Assembly: GCA_013398295.1 (NCBI GenBank)
Contig: VZSF01008169.1
Coordinates: 1-64,000 of the forward strand
Length of the DNA: 64,000 nucleotides
Direction of reading: 5' to 3'
Source: Chionis minor
Taxonomy: Eukaryota > Chordata > Aves > Charadriiformes > Chionididae
Position numbers and translations under genes: made by a program. The notes beneath the pieces were generated by a model. It was not told the origin of the DNA, searched no databases, and was given only the letters and a program-made list of their open reading frames with translations. Shown piece by piece: positions 36,755-49,638 of this stretch (positions are counted from its first letter, which is position 1; each line of letters opens with the position of its first letter).

Positions 36755-39700
36755 CTAGCAAGGTGTAAGTAACTGGGGAACTCCATATGTCACAGTTCCA
36801 CGACCACAAAAAGTTGACCTGGGAAGAAAAAAAAAAAAGCAAACAACTTGAATCAAGATTTATTATTTTTCTTCTCCCCCCAAAGAAAAATGAAAGCTTG
36901 TCAGCTGTCACCTTGAGGGTTGTAAATTTGATCCATAATCCCACTTAAACCTTCCTAAAAGCCTGCTGTACAGAATATTAGTGTCTGCATATTAACAGTA
37001 ACAAGGTGAATTTCCTTTTTCTGGGGAAGTCATAAAACTAGAGTTTTATGATATGAATAAAATTAATCTCTAGATTCACAAATATAGAGCTCTAGATAAA
37101 AAGTCAGAAAGGCATCTTGTTAAGCTCCCTTTATTTTGGCTAAGTACTTAACTAGATTGCCCCAATCACAGCTTTGCAGCTTTTTTGGTTTTGTGGTGTT
37201 TTGGTTTTTTTTTTTCTCTCTCACGCTGAAGGAGATTTTATCAGCTTCTGGGAAAAAATCCATTGCAGTGACAAACTATAAGGAAGGGTTTTTTCCCTTA
37301 ATATTTAACCAATATTTCCTCTGTTGCAAAATACATCAATTAAACCTTGACCTAAACCTGGTAGATAGGTGGAATAGTTGACTGTGACCCTTTACAGACA
37401 GCTTAAGCATATGTTTTTATGCCTCTCTCCAGGCATTTCTTTATTGAGAAACACATTACCTTCAGCTGCTCTACACAGATTGTGTTTTCTAAACCTCTTC
37501 TGCTATTTTACCAGACCTCAGGCTGTGTGCATAGTTCCTGAAGTATACTCTCCAAACTTGAAAATGACCCTGCTACTAGCTACAGTCTCACCTGGTTATT
37601 CAAATGAGAATAATTATTCCCTGGATCTTCTATACAATACTCCTGGCAATGCACCTGAATGAGTGCATTGAGACTTGCTTTATCTTGGTTTGTAATTGTT
37701 TTGCTGTGGCAAAACAGTATACATTCCAAATTACTTACTGCTGTATTCCTTTACAGACAGTTATTCCCTGGTTTACACTCAAACATTTGGTTTTCTGTCT
37801 GAACTGTAATACCTTGTCCTTGTCACTATTGAAATTCACATTGTTGATTGCAAAATATGTGTTGAATTTATCAAGACCATTTTTCAATTCTGTCTCCCAG
37901 AATTTTTGCACTCCTTTCACATTCCTTCTGACCTATAAAAGGGATATACGTACCTATGTCCATCTTCTCCATGAATTATGTTGACTGTTTCTGCACCCAG
38001 TCTTGCCCAGAGTAGAGTGAATATGGCTTTATTCCAGAGAAATTCAATTTTTTTAGTGTTTTTTGGATTAATTTCAACATCAAGGTATGTCGTATAAACT
38101 TGGTCTTGAGAGAGGTCTCCACTGCAAATGGAATGAAGACAGCAATGCAGTTTAGAGGTTATTGAGCTAAATCACATTTTCCACAAGATTTGAGTTTTCC
38201 CTTTTGTTATAACAGAAGTTTGTGCTTTTCTGTGTGTGTGTGTGTGGTGTTTGGTGGGGCTTTTTTCTTTTTCTTTTTTTGTGGTTTTTTTTGGGTTGTT
38301 TTTGCAACAGCCCAGGATACTGGATGAGCACCCTGGGGTGTTACGCTCTGAACAGGGAGAGGATGAAAAGCAGTACTGAAAACTTTGAATGTGTATGTGG
38401 CGACAGACCACCAGGAGACAAGAGTGAGGCTGGGACTGCCTCCAGCACCCATGCGTGCTGATTCTTGCAGGTATGACTGCAGGGATGGCTCCAGAGGAGG
38501 ATACCAGGGTGGATTTTATAGATGAGCTGGGAACTTCTATGGGGCTTTGGTCTGCATGTGCACACAGGATGATGGGATAATGTGTGGAAGCGCATGTTCC
38601 CCTCAGCAAGTTTGTGGATGACACCAAGCTGTGTAGCGTGGTTGACATGCCTGAGGGATGGGATGCCATACAGAGGAACCCGATCAAGAAGTGGGCCCAT
38701 GTGAACATCATCAGGTTCAGCAAGGCCAAGTGCGGGGTCCTGCACCTGGGTTGGGGCAACCCCAAGACAGGCTGAGGGATGGAGGGATTGAGAGCAGCCC
38801 TGCCAAGAAGGATTTGATGGTACTGGTGGATGAAAAGATGGACATAAGCTGACAATGTGTGTTTGCAGCCCCGAAGACCAACCGTATCCTGGGCTGCACC
38901 AAAAGCAGTGTGGCCAGCAGGGCGAGGGAGGTGATTCTGCCCCTCTACTCTGCTCTGGTGAGACCCACTGGAGTACTGTGTCCAGCTCTGGAGCCCTCAG
39001 CACAGGAAAGACAGGGACCTGTTGGAGTGAGTCCAGAGGAGGCCATGAAGATAATCAGAGGGCTGGAATATGTCTCCTGTGAAGACAGGCTGAAAGAGGT
39101 GGGATTGTTCAGCCTGGAGAAGACTCTGGGGACATCTTATTGTGGCCTTTCAGTACTTAACGGGGGCCTGCAGGAAAGATGGGGACAAATATTTTAGCCG
39201 GGCATGTGTTGCAACAGGACAAGGAGTAATGGCTTTAAATTAGAAGAGGGAAGACTTAGACTATAAATAAGGAAGACATTTTTTATGCTAAGGGTGGTGA
39301 AACGCTGTCACAGGTTGCCCAGAGAGGTGGTAGATTCCTCATCCCTGGAAACACTCAAGGTCAGGTTGGACGGGGCTCTAAGTAACCTGATCTAGTTGAA
39401 CACATCCCTGCTTACTGCAGGGGGCTGGTGGACTAGATGGCCTTCAAAGGTCCCTTCTGACCCAGACTTCCCTAAGATTGGATGTTTCAGAGCAAGTACA
39501 GAAGACTGCGGGAACTGCTATTATGATAGTTAATGGGAGATGATATGAGCTGTGAATGAAGCCAGACTATATAAATGTGCCATTTGTATGATCGCTTTTA
39601 ATATTTCCTAAGGAGGAAGGAGGTGTCCACTTTGCAAATTTGGTAAGTTCAGGCATAGGATTGCCTTACATGAGATCATACACCAAGTCATGGGCAGAGC

Positions 39701-42700
39701 ACCGAGTCTCGTCGGCACGTGGAGTGAGTACGCTGGCAGGTGTGATGCCACACTAGTGTGGGAGAGGTAGCACTAAAGCCTGTATATAACAGGTGAGCAC
39801 TCTATGAATTACCTGTGTTCCAGAGGTGTAAATAGATTTTTTTTTTTCCAAGTGCAACTTGGAGAAACACAGCACTTCTGTCAAACTGTATTCCTAATTT
39901 ATTCTATAGTTCACAGAAAGGAAGTGACTTTCATTTCCTTTCTCATCTGCCCTCATAGGTCTTATCTATGGGATAACTTTTTTTCATACCTAATGTTAAG
40001 TAAAACATCTGTAATGCAGAATAAGTGTTTGCACTGCTTAAATATGTCAAAAATGTGTAGATTAAGGTTAGCAGCATTAAATGCCATAGGAAAATATTAA
40101 TTTATCTTACCTGGCAACTTCATATTCTTTTGTGTTCCCCTCTGTGTCGTGGAAAACTAGGTTTATGTCCCCTCTCATTTTCTTTACACCAGACAGCTTG
40201 ATAAGTACTTTTTGTCTCCAAGCTGCATAAAGAAAAGCAAAATAAAACTAGATTGTCATTGATATGAAAGATCTAAAAATGCTATTTTTTTTATTTTTTT
40301 TTTTCCCCCTGAACTGGAATTCATTCATGTTAGCAAATGAAAGATGCAGTGAGCTTGAATTTTGATAACTAATGTAGCATTTTTTTTGTCAGGGATGTTT
40401 AGCGGTCGTTTATAGAAGCAATAGAAATGTGTGGCTTTAAATCACGTTAAGGCAAGCACTTTTCAAACATGTGAACAACTGTAACAAACCTCCTCCACTT
40501 ACTGGCAAAAGGCGGATCTGCTGCTGTATTTAAAAAATACTTTTGGTTTACATTCATCAATTTAGCTGGGAATCTGTCAGCATAGTGCCCCATCATTGGG
40601 CATCCCTCCTGGGGACATGGGAAACAGTCTCCCTAGGGAAAATAAGAGCACCAGTTAATGAGGAGTATTTTTTTTATTTTTTTTTATTTTTAATCCTAGC
40701 TCTGACAAAATTAAGGGTCCAGATGCTGTTTGGATCTTGCACAGCTGTGGCAGTGCTGTATGTTGTCATATCACCAAAACCTGGCAAATAACAGCTCCTG
40801 CACCCGTGCATCCTGAGTGGGGGTGTGGAATCGGCAGGTTTAATACTTGTGTGGATGATGGTCTGAAACTCCCTAGTTCAAGTATTTTTCAGCTAGAATC
40901 TAGGACAAAATATAAGCCAATTTTACCCTTCCACTGGGAGGGTCACTTGCCTGCATCCACTTTGCAACACAATATGGAGGGGAAAAAGGAATATTGTTCG
41001 TAAGTGCATTTATTTAGGTGCTCTAATCAGTGCCCGGTGTAAATTGGAGAAGAGTCAATGATTTTTGGAGGCTCCAAATATCTCTTCTTCCAGCCAGGAA
41101 TTAGTAGAGTAGATACATCTAACCCATGTGCTCTTTGCATAAAAGTTTAGGGTGAGAATTGCACAAGATTTCATTTCTCTTTTTGTATTTGGTGATATAA
41201 TTTGTGCTTCAGGGTTCATCTTCCGCACTTCCTCCTACCAAACCACACTGTGGGAGCACAGCCAGCAGCAGCCAAATGCTCTGCTCACATAGCAGGACCT
41301 ACCGTGAGTGCAGGGACCTGGATTATTTTCTTTACAGCTCACTCATTCCTGGACTGATATACTTACTGACTGAAAGCATTTGTACTTTTCACAGGGATAT
41401 CCCAGGAATCCAGTGGGATAGAGGATACTTTGAAAGTAAAACTCATGGCTGCGTGAGTGATGGCACCCCCCAATGAATGTAGTATCTGTTGGAACAAAGT
41501 TTATGAACACCCATGAAATAACCTCCTGTTCTGGAGAAGAGTTGCACTTGCCTCACTATGGAAACAGCCGAGGCATGAAATAAAACAGCAGCATGGTCTT
41601 ATAATAATTTCTCATCTGAATTTACCCACTTCTCCTTGCAGTAAAAGTTACAGTTTTTATTGTGTTTTATCCAGAAAACTGTGCCAGTTACCCCAAGATA
41701 TCAAGATACATTGGTCTGCTATGATGTAATAGTCCCTTTATGAAGACAGACATATATATATATATGTGTGTGTGTGTGTGTTTCTGAGGTGTCACAGGAA
41801 GATGAAATTAATTACAGTTTTAAAAGTCTTAAAAGAGCAAGGAGAATCCGCCAGCCTTCTGCCAACCTCTCCATGCCTGTGAGGAGAGGGAAGGCTCAAG
41901 CAGAGATGCGAGGCATGTACAGTCCCTGGAAACACTGAGTGCTTTTGCCTGACTCGTGCCTGTGAGGGGTCAGATGCTCTTTGCAACATCTGCAAGAAAC
42001 CAGAGGTGGTGGAGTCACACCACAGGCTTGCTCATGACGCTGGCCTGTCCCAGCCTGTGAACCCTGCTGCTGAGGTTGTCAGGGTGTTGGACCTGCAGAC
42101 TCCTTGTTCTCTGTCGTCTTGTGTTCTGCAGGTCCAATTTCAAACTACAGAAGCAAAGCTTAGGCCTGTGTTATACCTCCTTTCCCTACAGTGTTCTGAT
42201 CCAGCCTTTATTGGTTTTTATTTCCTTTTCTTACTTATGAGTAAATAGGTAAAACCCACTTTTGTTTTGCTGTTTTCGCCCAGACAGACAGTTAACTTTG
42301 GGAGAAAATGCCACATTTCATGTTTTGGGAATGATCAAAAATGAAGTACTACACATGTAGGGAATACATGTTTACCTGCAACGATAACTTCAAATTCCCT
42401 CTGTTTCATCTCTGGAGTTAAATCGGGGCATCCAGGCATCACAGTTCCTCCGTTTGGATAAAAGTCAAGGTGACCGCTGGTGTTATATATTCCAAGCCCT
42501 GAGATACACGTGTGATGATGTCAGTGTCTTGGTGATGTGCCCATCCCTGCAGATATTTATTTGCGCACAAACACTTACCTATGGCAGGAAAGTGAGCAGC
42601 ATTACTGTGAATAACATCAACAAAGTTTGCATCTGAAGGATCCAGTCTCACCTCAGGAGGAGTACCTTCAAAATAGGGCCCAGCAGGGTCTAAGCCTAAA

Positions 42701-45700
42701 AAAATCCCCCACATTTATGGGTTGAGGGAGGAAGAGAGAGCAGTGTTACATGTGATAATATGTCTTCTGCTAACTTCAGTATCGGATATTCAGTATTGCA
42801 CAAGCATGTTGAATAATAATGATGTAAATTCTAAGCTAAACTGAAAGAAACGCGCCGTACAGTTTTGCGAACCTTTCTGCAAACTTATTCCAGCAGAAGT
42901 AAAATATTTTCTAATATACTATATAATGGTGTCCTATTGCTATGAAGGAAGCATTTAATCACCTGTGAACTTATTACTGGCCTGTAAAGCTTTATGAATA
43001 GGAAAAAAAAAAGATTCTTGATATGTTGCTTTGCCTTTTTGTAGGGCTTGACCTAACCCAGTGAATGACAGTAATGTCACAAACATATTATCTATGGTTT
43101 GTCCTTCCACTGAAGAGTTTTAAACCTAATTAGAGAAAGATGTAGTAATCGTCCTTGTTTCTGAGAAGCATAAAGTTTGTGCTCTCACACAAGTGTCTCC
43201 AGCACTGCTAATAATTTAATTCCAGTCTACGGACCAGTGTGTTGCAAGTTTCTTTCCTTTAGAAATGTGCCACGTTAGCTTTTGGTGCTGTGCACCTCAG
43301 TGAACAGCCTACCTGTTATGCGCCTGATGCCTTGGATCCTTCTTCCCGCCTCTCCTGCAGTATGTGCTCCAAGACTGTGGCCAATTAAATGAATTTTGCC
43401 AAGGGAGTATCTGAAGATTCTCTGATCATTAAGGTGGTGGTGGCGGTGGGAGACAAGAACACAAGCTTTAAATAGCAAGCAAAGAGGATGTCTTGCATTA
43501 TGGGCCTTTGGGAAGATCTAGACTGACATCCTGCATAGTAAACAGGGTGTGAGTTCCTTGAGTTAATTATTGTTTAAATTACATTAAGACTTGATAGAAA
43601 ATGATCTAATCTAGAATTCTAAATGCCTAGTGATGATGGATTCACTGTTGTAGGGTTGGCATATGGTTACCATATTCAGTCACCCTTGGTGGCAACATAC
43701 AAACCTTCTTTCTCATTTGGATCAAGCCCTAATTTAATCTTCCATCAAAATGATCTTTTATTTTATTTATTTAATCTATTATGGAGCTGTTTTATCACAT
43801 GTTTGTTCTCCATATGTCTGCTTAGAATTTGTGGTTGTATCACTCCATAATGTTTCCACTGACTAGCTTAGGTGGGGTGACATTCATTCTCTTTGCCAAG
43901 TGTCACCTGTGCAAGACCTGGACTGCTGAGATATTACACATGCTTTGAAGGTGGAAACAGAGATGAACCAGTGTGTAGGCTGTATGCAGGGGTTGTGTTT
44001 CATCCAGGGTTTTGAGGGGTTTTGTAGTGACCAAAGACAGCAAGGATCAGTTGCTGATTGTTCGAGGTTTTTACACTAAGTTTTGTTTTGTCTTGCCCGT
44101 ACCAAAATCAAAAAAAAATATCTGTAGTACTGGTCTGTCTGTCTTTATGTTGGACAGCAGACTCCTTTGAATACGTTTTACTGCAGTACTTCCATTTACA
44201 AAGCAGCTTACTTTTCCTAAAGTCAAACTCTAGAAGTTTGTAAACTAGGGAAAAGAAAAGAAAGTCTAGGGATCATTTATGCCTTTTTTTTTTTTTTTTT
44301 TGGTTTGTTTGTTTGTAATGGAAGAAAGAGAGGCCTAGACTGCAAATGGTGCAGTAATAGAGATATTAAATGAGAGACTGACCCCATCTTCAAGTGACCT
44401 GGGATTTGTTTGTAAAGCAGAAAGATATAGAGGCAAATGTGTGAGGCTAGAGATGAGTTTCCTAGGTGGAAGCAGTAGATTGTGCCCCAGCAGATTCTGG
44501 GGAAGCGTTTGATACGCAGGTGCCACGTGGGCTCTGAACTAGCTCTTGCAGCACTTTACGACGAACACCTCCTGATCAGGATTAAGTCCATAGCCAGGCA
44601 GGATTCTGATTTCCAGCAGTTCTAAGTACTCGTGAGTCTTTCTGAAGTCAGCGGGAAATGCTGATACTCTTAAACTTTGCCACCGAGCACTTCTGTGCTA
44701 TATGTGTAAATGTGAACACTCGCCTGCAGGAACAAGAAGTCCAAAACTGGGAGGCAACTGGACAGTTTATCATGCCCGTAGACAGCAAATATGGCATTAG
44801 CGAGCGCACCAGCTCCTGCTCATTTCAGCAGCGCTAAACTGAGATACTAATTTACTTCTAGCGCACACACAATGCTGGCAAAACTCTTGTGGTCCCTGAA
44901 CTCGTAGGCCTTGTCTCATTTCTACTGAATACCTTCTCGCCTGTATCATCATATGGAAATGTTGCCATCTACTGGTCTTTAATTAATTGGCACCTCTTTT
45001 CAACCGCATTAGCTTAATTTGCGTCTTCTGTGGCTGTGAGAAGTCCTTACTGATTTGATAATTAGTGTAATTAGCTGGATCCTCAACATTGTACACCTCT
45101 TCCTGAAGCACTGGCTGACCATACTGGACAAGGTTCAAAATCAAAGCAGCAGCGTCATAACCCCACTACATCCACTTGGGAATCGTAGGCGGCAAAACTG
45201 TGTCTTTTACCTGCAAAGTGTTTATGAAATAAGCAACCTCAGCCCCAATCACGCGGATGTTGTTCACTGCACTCATGTAGGTGCCTTTTGCACCATCTTC
45301 CCAATCGACAGCAATGCAATTGATGTTTTCCACTTCCAGTAACAGCTGATGTGGGAACACATAACACAAAGTATTTAATGAAACAAAGTAACAAACAGAA
45401 ATTCAACTTAAATCAGAATAAACATTAAAAGATAATATCATGGAATTTCTCATTGTTTACTAAACAGGACCCTTCACTGTAGCCTGCGCCACACTGAAAC
45501 GCACATCTTGCAAAACAGAATGTAACAAGCCATTAATCCCAAAAGTATCAATTAAGAAAGACTGTGCTAAAAAGATTTTACTTAATAAGCCATTTATATA
45601 CATATTTGAAATAATTCAGAAAAGCCACACAACTGCAAAGCAGCTACTATATGCAGCATGGGACTTTCTCTGAGGGATGTTGGTAGTTTAACTGAATAGT

Positions 45701-48700
45701 ATAGGAAGTAGACTTATTTACCAAGTGTCTTTAAAACTGGGAAAGACATGTCAGACTGGGAAGGCTTGGAGCAGAGTAGAAAGTTTCTGTTTCAGCAAAG
45801 AAAGCTAATCAGTTAGTTTGGTACTGGTCTTACAGAGATCAGTGATTCTTCCGTTGGAAGAATCATATATCAAAGGCGACAGCTACATCTTTCTGTGACT
45901 AAGGCTTAGTTAAGGTTTGAGAAAGAACAAGGAGTGGAAACAAAAATTAATCTATGGTAAACAGCTGAAAGCTAATGACAGGGAAAATAGAAGCCTGAAG
46001 TGATAGTGCCTTGAATCGTGCATTCCCTCCTTTCCTGTAGGCACCATAAACACTTTGTAGTGGGGAGAGGCAGATAGAATTGCAGTTTCTTTTCAACTGA
46101 AAAAAAATGGAATTTTAATATTCTGGATTAAAAGTTTTCATAGATATATGAACAAAAATAATGCTGTAGATCTGTGACTTAGTATTTAGTGGCACTCTTT
46201 TTCTAGCTTGTCCTTTTCCCTGCCGGCATGGAAGAAGCAGAAACTAGAGCAGGTTTTGCTTATCTATCAGAGCCAAAGCTGTCATTGACACAGCACACTC
46301 TGCTGGTTTTGTGGTAGCTTCCACATTTTGTATTTGAAATCTTTTTTTCATTGCGCCCTGTAATCAAACAAAAAGGTTTTTCCTGTTGGTGGTTTTTTCT
46401 GTTTGTTTGTGGGGGTTTTTTTTTTGTTTGGCTGGTGTTTTTTGTTTGGTTTGGTTTTGTTTGGTTGGGGTTTTTTTTGAAGAACTGAATAGTGGTGAAC
46501 CAGAATAGTATTTGTAAACTGAAACTTGAGCTTTCCAACTCGGGAAGACCTTCTGACTGAAGGATAGTTCAGTTACTCTTAACGGGAGAAGCGGTGAATT
46601 GGTGTGTCTAATCCGATATTCTGACACTGGTGTAGAAGCTGGGGACAACTGTTCAGTTTATTGCTTTGATCCAATCTGTAGGTTTGGGGATGGAAACTCT
46701 CGAGAGAAGCATAATGTCAGAGATGATCAAGAAACCTTGACTATGCTTTATCTTCCAGAGTTGGGAATATTTTGGCTTTTGTGAGATTTACTTCTTGGTT
46801 GATATCTGCTACTACCTACTGAATTGCAAAACGGAAGGTGAACATTAGCACCTGAAGGATACTGACAGATTGTAGTTACAACTGCTGATGGAAATCAGAG
46901 GATACTCTTTCATACCAAGCACATTTCTACCACCCAGCCTTTTTTTCCGGTGCTGCCAAATCCATGAATGATGAAGGAGGTATTTCTCTGTGAGGAAAAA
47001 TGTGAGTTTGGGATGGTTGAGGAGTTTATTGCTGAGATCACCTGTGTATGGAGGGGGGAAAAAAAAAAAAAAGTTTTATCTAGTCATACTTTCAAACATT
47101 TTAAACAAGTCAGCTAGGTCATCCCCTCTGTGGGACTCAAGGGACTACTTGGAATGGACAAAGTCTGTGACTTTGGAACTCAGGGAACCCTGTATCTGGC
47201 CTTTCTCAGTTCCACTGTGGTTTCCAAAGAAGTTGTGCCCATGTGGTTTCTATTGCTCTTATCTATTTTGCTTCATGCAGGAAGAAACCCCTTAAGTGGA
47301 ATAAGAAGCAACCGAAAAGGGCCACAGTATCACACAATGCCTGTTGGCCTGAGCTGGACGGGTTCCTCCAGAGAGCAGCCCACCAGCTCCACAGCTCCTG
47401 GTTCACCTTCCCTTTTACTGACCTGACCTTTAGCTTCAATGTGCTGCTCTGCATCGAAGCAACAGCTTTTGGGGGTTGGTTTGTTTGTTTGTTTTCTGAA
47501 TAGGTGATGTTTCTATGCCTGTTTTTTTCCCATTAGCTATGCTAGAAAGGCTGAAAGAGTACCATGCAAGAACTGTGTGTAATAGGGGTGAAGCTGATCT
47601 TTGCACGTTGCTGCAAGCTGCTTAGTTATATATTTTCCTTTCCCTCCGAGAACAGTATTTGGCTGTCTATATTGTTTTCAGACAAATACAGGGTCTGTGA
47701 TGTGGGCTCGGGGAGTTTGGGTGTGAAAGGGCTGTGCCCTAGATCATAGATACATTCAAGCTTAGTGGCTAGGAAGTGGTGCAAGGTATATTTTGACTTA
47801 TTTTATCAACAACAGAAGTGCTGAGTAACCTGCTGCAGAATTTATCTTGTGTGCCCACATGTCCTGCTCTGCAGATTGTAGAAGTTTATTACAGGTATAA
47901 CTTCTCATCCTTAGAAAGCCTGAGCTGGATTCTCAGCATGGCAACCAGGATTGCTGTAAGCAGTGATGTCTGCAACGGCAGTGATGGCATCACAGTTCAT
48001 GCCAGAGGAATCCTAAACATCCCTGTACACCTCAGGAGACACTAGGTTTGACAGCCTGAGAGGTTTTTAGCATTTTCATAAGCATTCGCTGAAGTCATGT
48101 GGTCCCAGCTCCTGATCTTACAGGTTCCTCCACATTGCTCTGCTTGGTGTTTCAAGGCATAAGCAACTTGGGTAGTTCTGTCTTATTTTCAGAGTGCAGA
48201 GACACAGATAGGAATGTAAAATCCCTCGGGTTTCAATGTGGGTTTGGAAATTGCATAAAATCAGTCTTTCATTTTTAAGTGTCACAGTATCTTCCTAGCT
48301 AGCTTCCCTGTAAACCAGCAGTATTTGCTCTCCTATCTGAATAGCCAGAGGGCTGTTTATGTGAACGAGTCTTCAACTTTCCTCAGAGACCTAAGTGCAT
48401 GCAAAAGGTAGTCTGCCATAACCTATATCCTTGTGCAGGAAAATGCCAGGAAAGCTGTTGTGTCCTACAGTTCATTCACAACATTTTTTTTTTCCATGAT
48501 TTACCCCAAAGTACATTGATTACTGTACTTTCAAACTATCTTCTTATTCTGACTTGTTTGCCTATGATGACTGACGTAGACTTTTTAACAAGTTAACAAA
48601 CATTTGTAGGTTTAGTCAGCTCTTGATGTTAAAAATCAATGTCACCTGTGAGTGATTTCCTGTTTCTCTGGTGTAGAGAGAGAAGCTGATGTTCATATGT

Positions 48701-49638
48701 TCTGGAGAATCGGGCAAACCTGTCAGAAGTCTCCCTGGTACCCCAGACCAGGGTGGGTCATCTGTAAAACAGCCAAGCCTGGGGTAGCAAACTTCTTTAC
48801 CTAGAGTAGAAGAAATAACTTGTTTATATGTCAGATTCTCCTATGGCTTAATGTTGTATTTGAGACTACAACAGCCTGAAGAGCAGAAAACTCATTTTAT
48901 GATTTATTTTGAAACTGATATTCATTCTTGTTTCCTTTGTGAGGCAGGTAACACAAGGGGAGCTAAGTAAATTGGTGATAAACCAAGTAAAAAGACACAG
49001 ACACTGTTTTGATACCATTTTCTAGCCTTGTAAAGAATTAATTCGATTTCTTTAAAAAAAAAGTATTGTATGAATTGTTTGTTAGGATTGGTCCTGCATG
49101 CTTCGTACTCCAAGGCATTGTGTCTCTGCTCGAAGGAAGGAAGGATATCTATGCAGTAACCTTGTACTGTGAATTAAATGATCATTTCTTTCAATATAGT
49201 AGCTTTTTCTAGATCAAATGGGTCTCTTGCTCATTTATGCTCAACTTTTATGTTTTAGCACTGTCTGTTGTGCTGTGCACCCTGTCGCTAAGCGGTCCTT
49301 TGTGTACAGCAGTTATGTAAAGACAGCTTGTGTGTTGTCTTGATAAGAAGTAGGACATGTGACTGAATTTCTCTGTGAATTTTCAGCACAGTTATGTCTC
49401 TTGTATTCTTAACAATAAAATTTGAACAGAGCAGAGCCTTTTAGCATTAGTTCTATGCACAGTAATAGACATTGTCATGCTGACATACAAATCGTACTAC
49501 AACTTCAGTGTAAAGGAAAATACCAGTCATCATCTCTTATATGTTATTTTGCCTGAATTTACCGTCTAGTGGTAGTTTTTATAGATATTGTTTCTTACCT
49601 GCTACTGTGCCAAGGAGATAAAGTGCAATAATCCACAT
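36755..49638 (-). CDS. PNLIPRP3: Gene B: pancreatic lipase-related protein, PNLIPRP3-like, 12 coding exons, 465 aa, intact
   Basis: Secreted lipase-family protein. Coding exons in transcript order: 49599-49638, 48646-48800, 46916-47041, 45211-45345, 43313-43421, 42579-42695, 42376-42498, 41367-41485, 40503-40632, 40111-40222, 37954-38121, 36755-36818 (1,398 nt). All introns are GT-AG and all phases equal those of gene A. Residues 1-13 are a hydrophobic signal ([13 protein letters not shown]); the mature part starts [12 protein letters not shown]. Triad: Ser168 (GHSLGAH), Asp191 (GLDPA), His278 (CHHSRS). The lid Cys251-Cys276 lacks DGIW. Five sequons: Asn50, 62, 71, 85, 233. The PLAT domain ends in LLTPC. 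It resembles human PNLIPRP3 in [33 protein letters not shown] and the altered lid, and it lies upstream of gene A as PNLIPRP3 does of PNLIP. Substrate unknown. Confidence 0.92.
37480..37930 (-). mobile_element. Ancient CR1/L3-type LINE fragment in intron 11 of gene B
   Basis: The string ATTGAAATTCACATTGTTG, then TTATCAAGACCATTTTTCAA and TTCTGTCTCCCAGAA, follows the antisense order of an old LINE reverse-transcriptase region. It ends about 25 bases from exon 11 (37954). Divergence is high. Confidence 0.5.
38231..38305. repeat. (TG)n microsatellite and T/G-rich tract in intron 10 of gene B
   Basis: About eight TG units, then GTTTGGTGGGGC and T-rich runs up to about 38305. Confidence 0.8.
38600..39478 (+). 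mobile_element. CR1 LINE, 5'-truncated, in intron 10 of gene B
   Basis: Encodes [36 protein letters not shown] and other reverse-transcriptase C-terminal pieces, interrupted by frame breaks. The usual 3' UTR follows (CAGGTTGCCCAGAGAGGTGG). It is antisense to gene B. Long open frames on the other strand are shadows. Confidence 0.9.
41367..41485 (-). CDS. PNLIPRP3: Gene B coding exon 8: catalytic His
   Basis: Encodes [18 protein letters not shown]. Cys276 closes the lid and the second His of CHH lines up with the catalytic His of gene A (CNH). Length is 119 nt, the same as in gene A. An extra Cys (YKCFQS) lies near its end. Confidence 0.88.
41752..41781. repeat. (AT)n(GT)n microsatellite in intron 7 of gene B
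   Basis: About seven AT units pass into about eight TG units, a classic compound microsatellite likely to vary in length. Confidence 0.85.
42376..42498 (-). CDS. PNLIPRP3: Gene B coding exon 7: remodelled lid
   Basis: Encodes [16 protein letters not shown] followed by [17 protein letters not shown]. The start of the loop is standard. The lid proper is replaced by a charged, Trp-free sequence. It is 123 nt, one codon longer than in gene A, whereas exon 6 is one codon shorter. Confidence 0.88.
43313..43421 (-). CDS. PNLIPRP3: Gene B coding exon 5: nucleophile elbow
   Basis: Encodes [15 protein letters not shown] with Ser168 as nucleophile. The core elbow GHSLGAH is identical to gene A, so a catalytic role is likely kept. 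Confidence 0.93.
46365..46482. repeat. T/G-rich simple repeat in intron 3 of gene B
   Basis: Runs of TTTGG, GTTTG and long T tracts. On the strand of gene B it is A/C-rich. Confidence 0.8.
49599..49638 (-). CDS. PNLIPRP3: Gene B coding exon 1: shortened signal peptide
   Basis: Encodes [13 protein letters not shown] plus the first base of Gly14. The exon itself probably begins at 49647, after a TTTAG 3' splice site. The codons before the ATG are GTG GTT GGA, aligned with ATG CTT GGA of gene A: the ancestral start has become GTG and the ATG used is three codons later. An upstream ATG in an unseen 5' exon is possible. Confidence 0.8.

Noticed and set aside
38225..38310. Possible CRISPR-like or regulatory repeat
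   Set aside because: It is a vertebrate TG microsatellite with a T/G-rich tail; there are no spacers and the genome is eukaryotic.
38172..39003. Open frames of 227 and 220 codons on the minus strand
   Set aside because: They lie largely antisense to a CR1 copy whose plus strand encodes recognisable reverse-transcriptase pieces. The proline/serine-rich translations are shadows.
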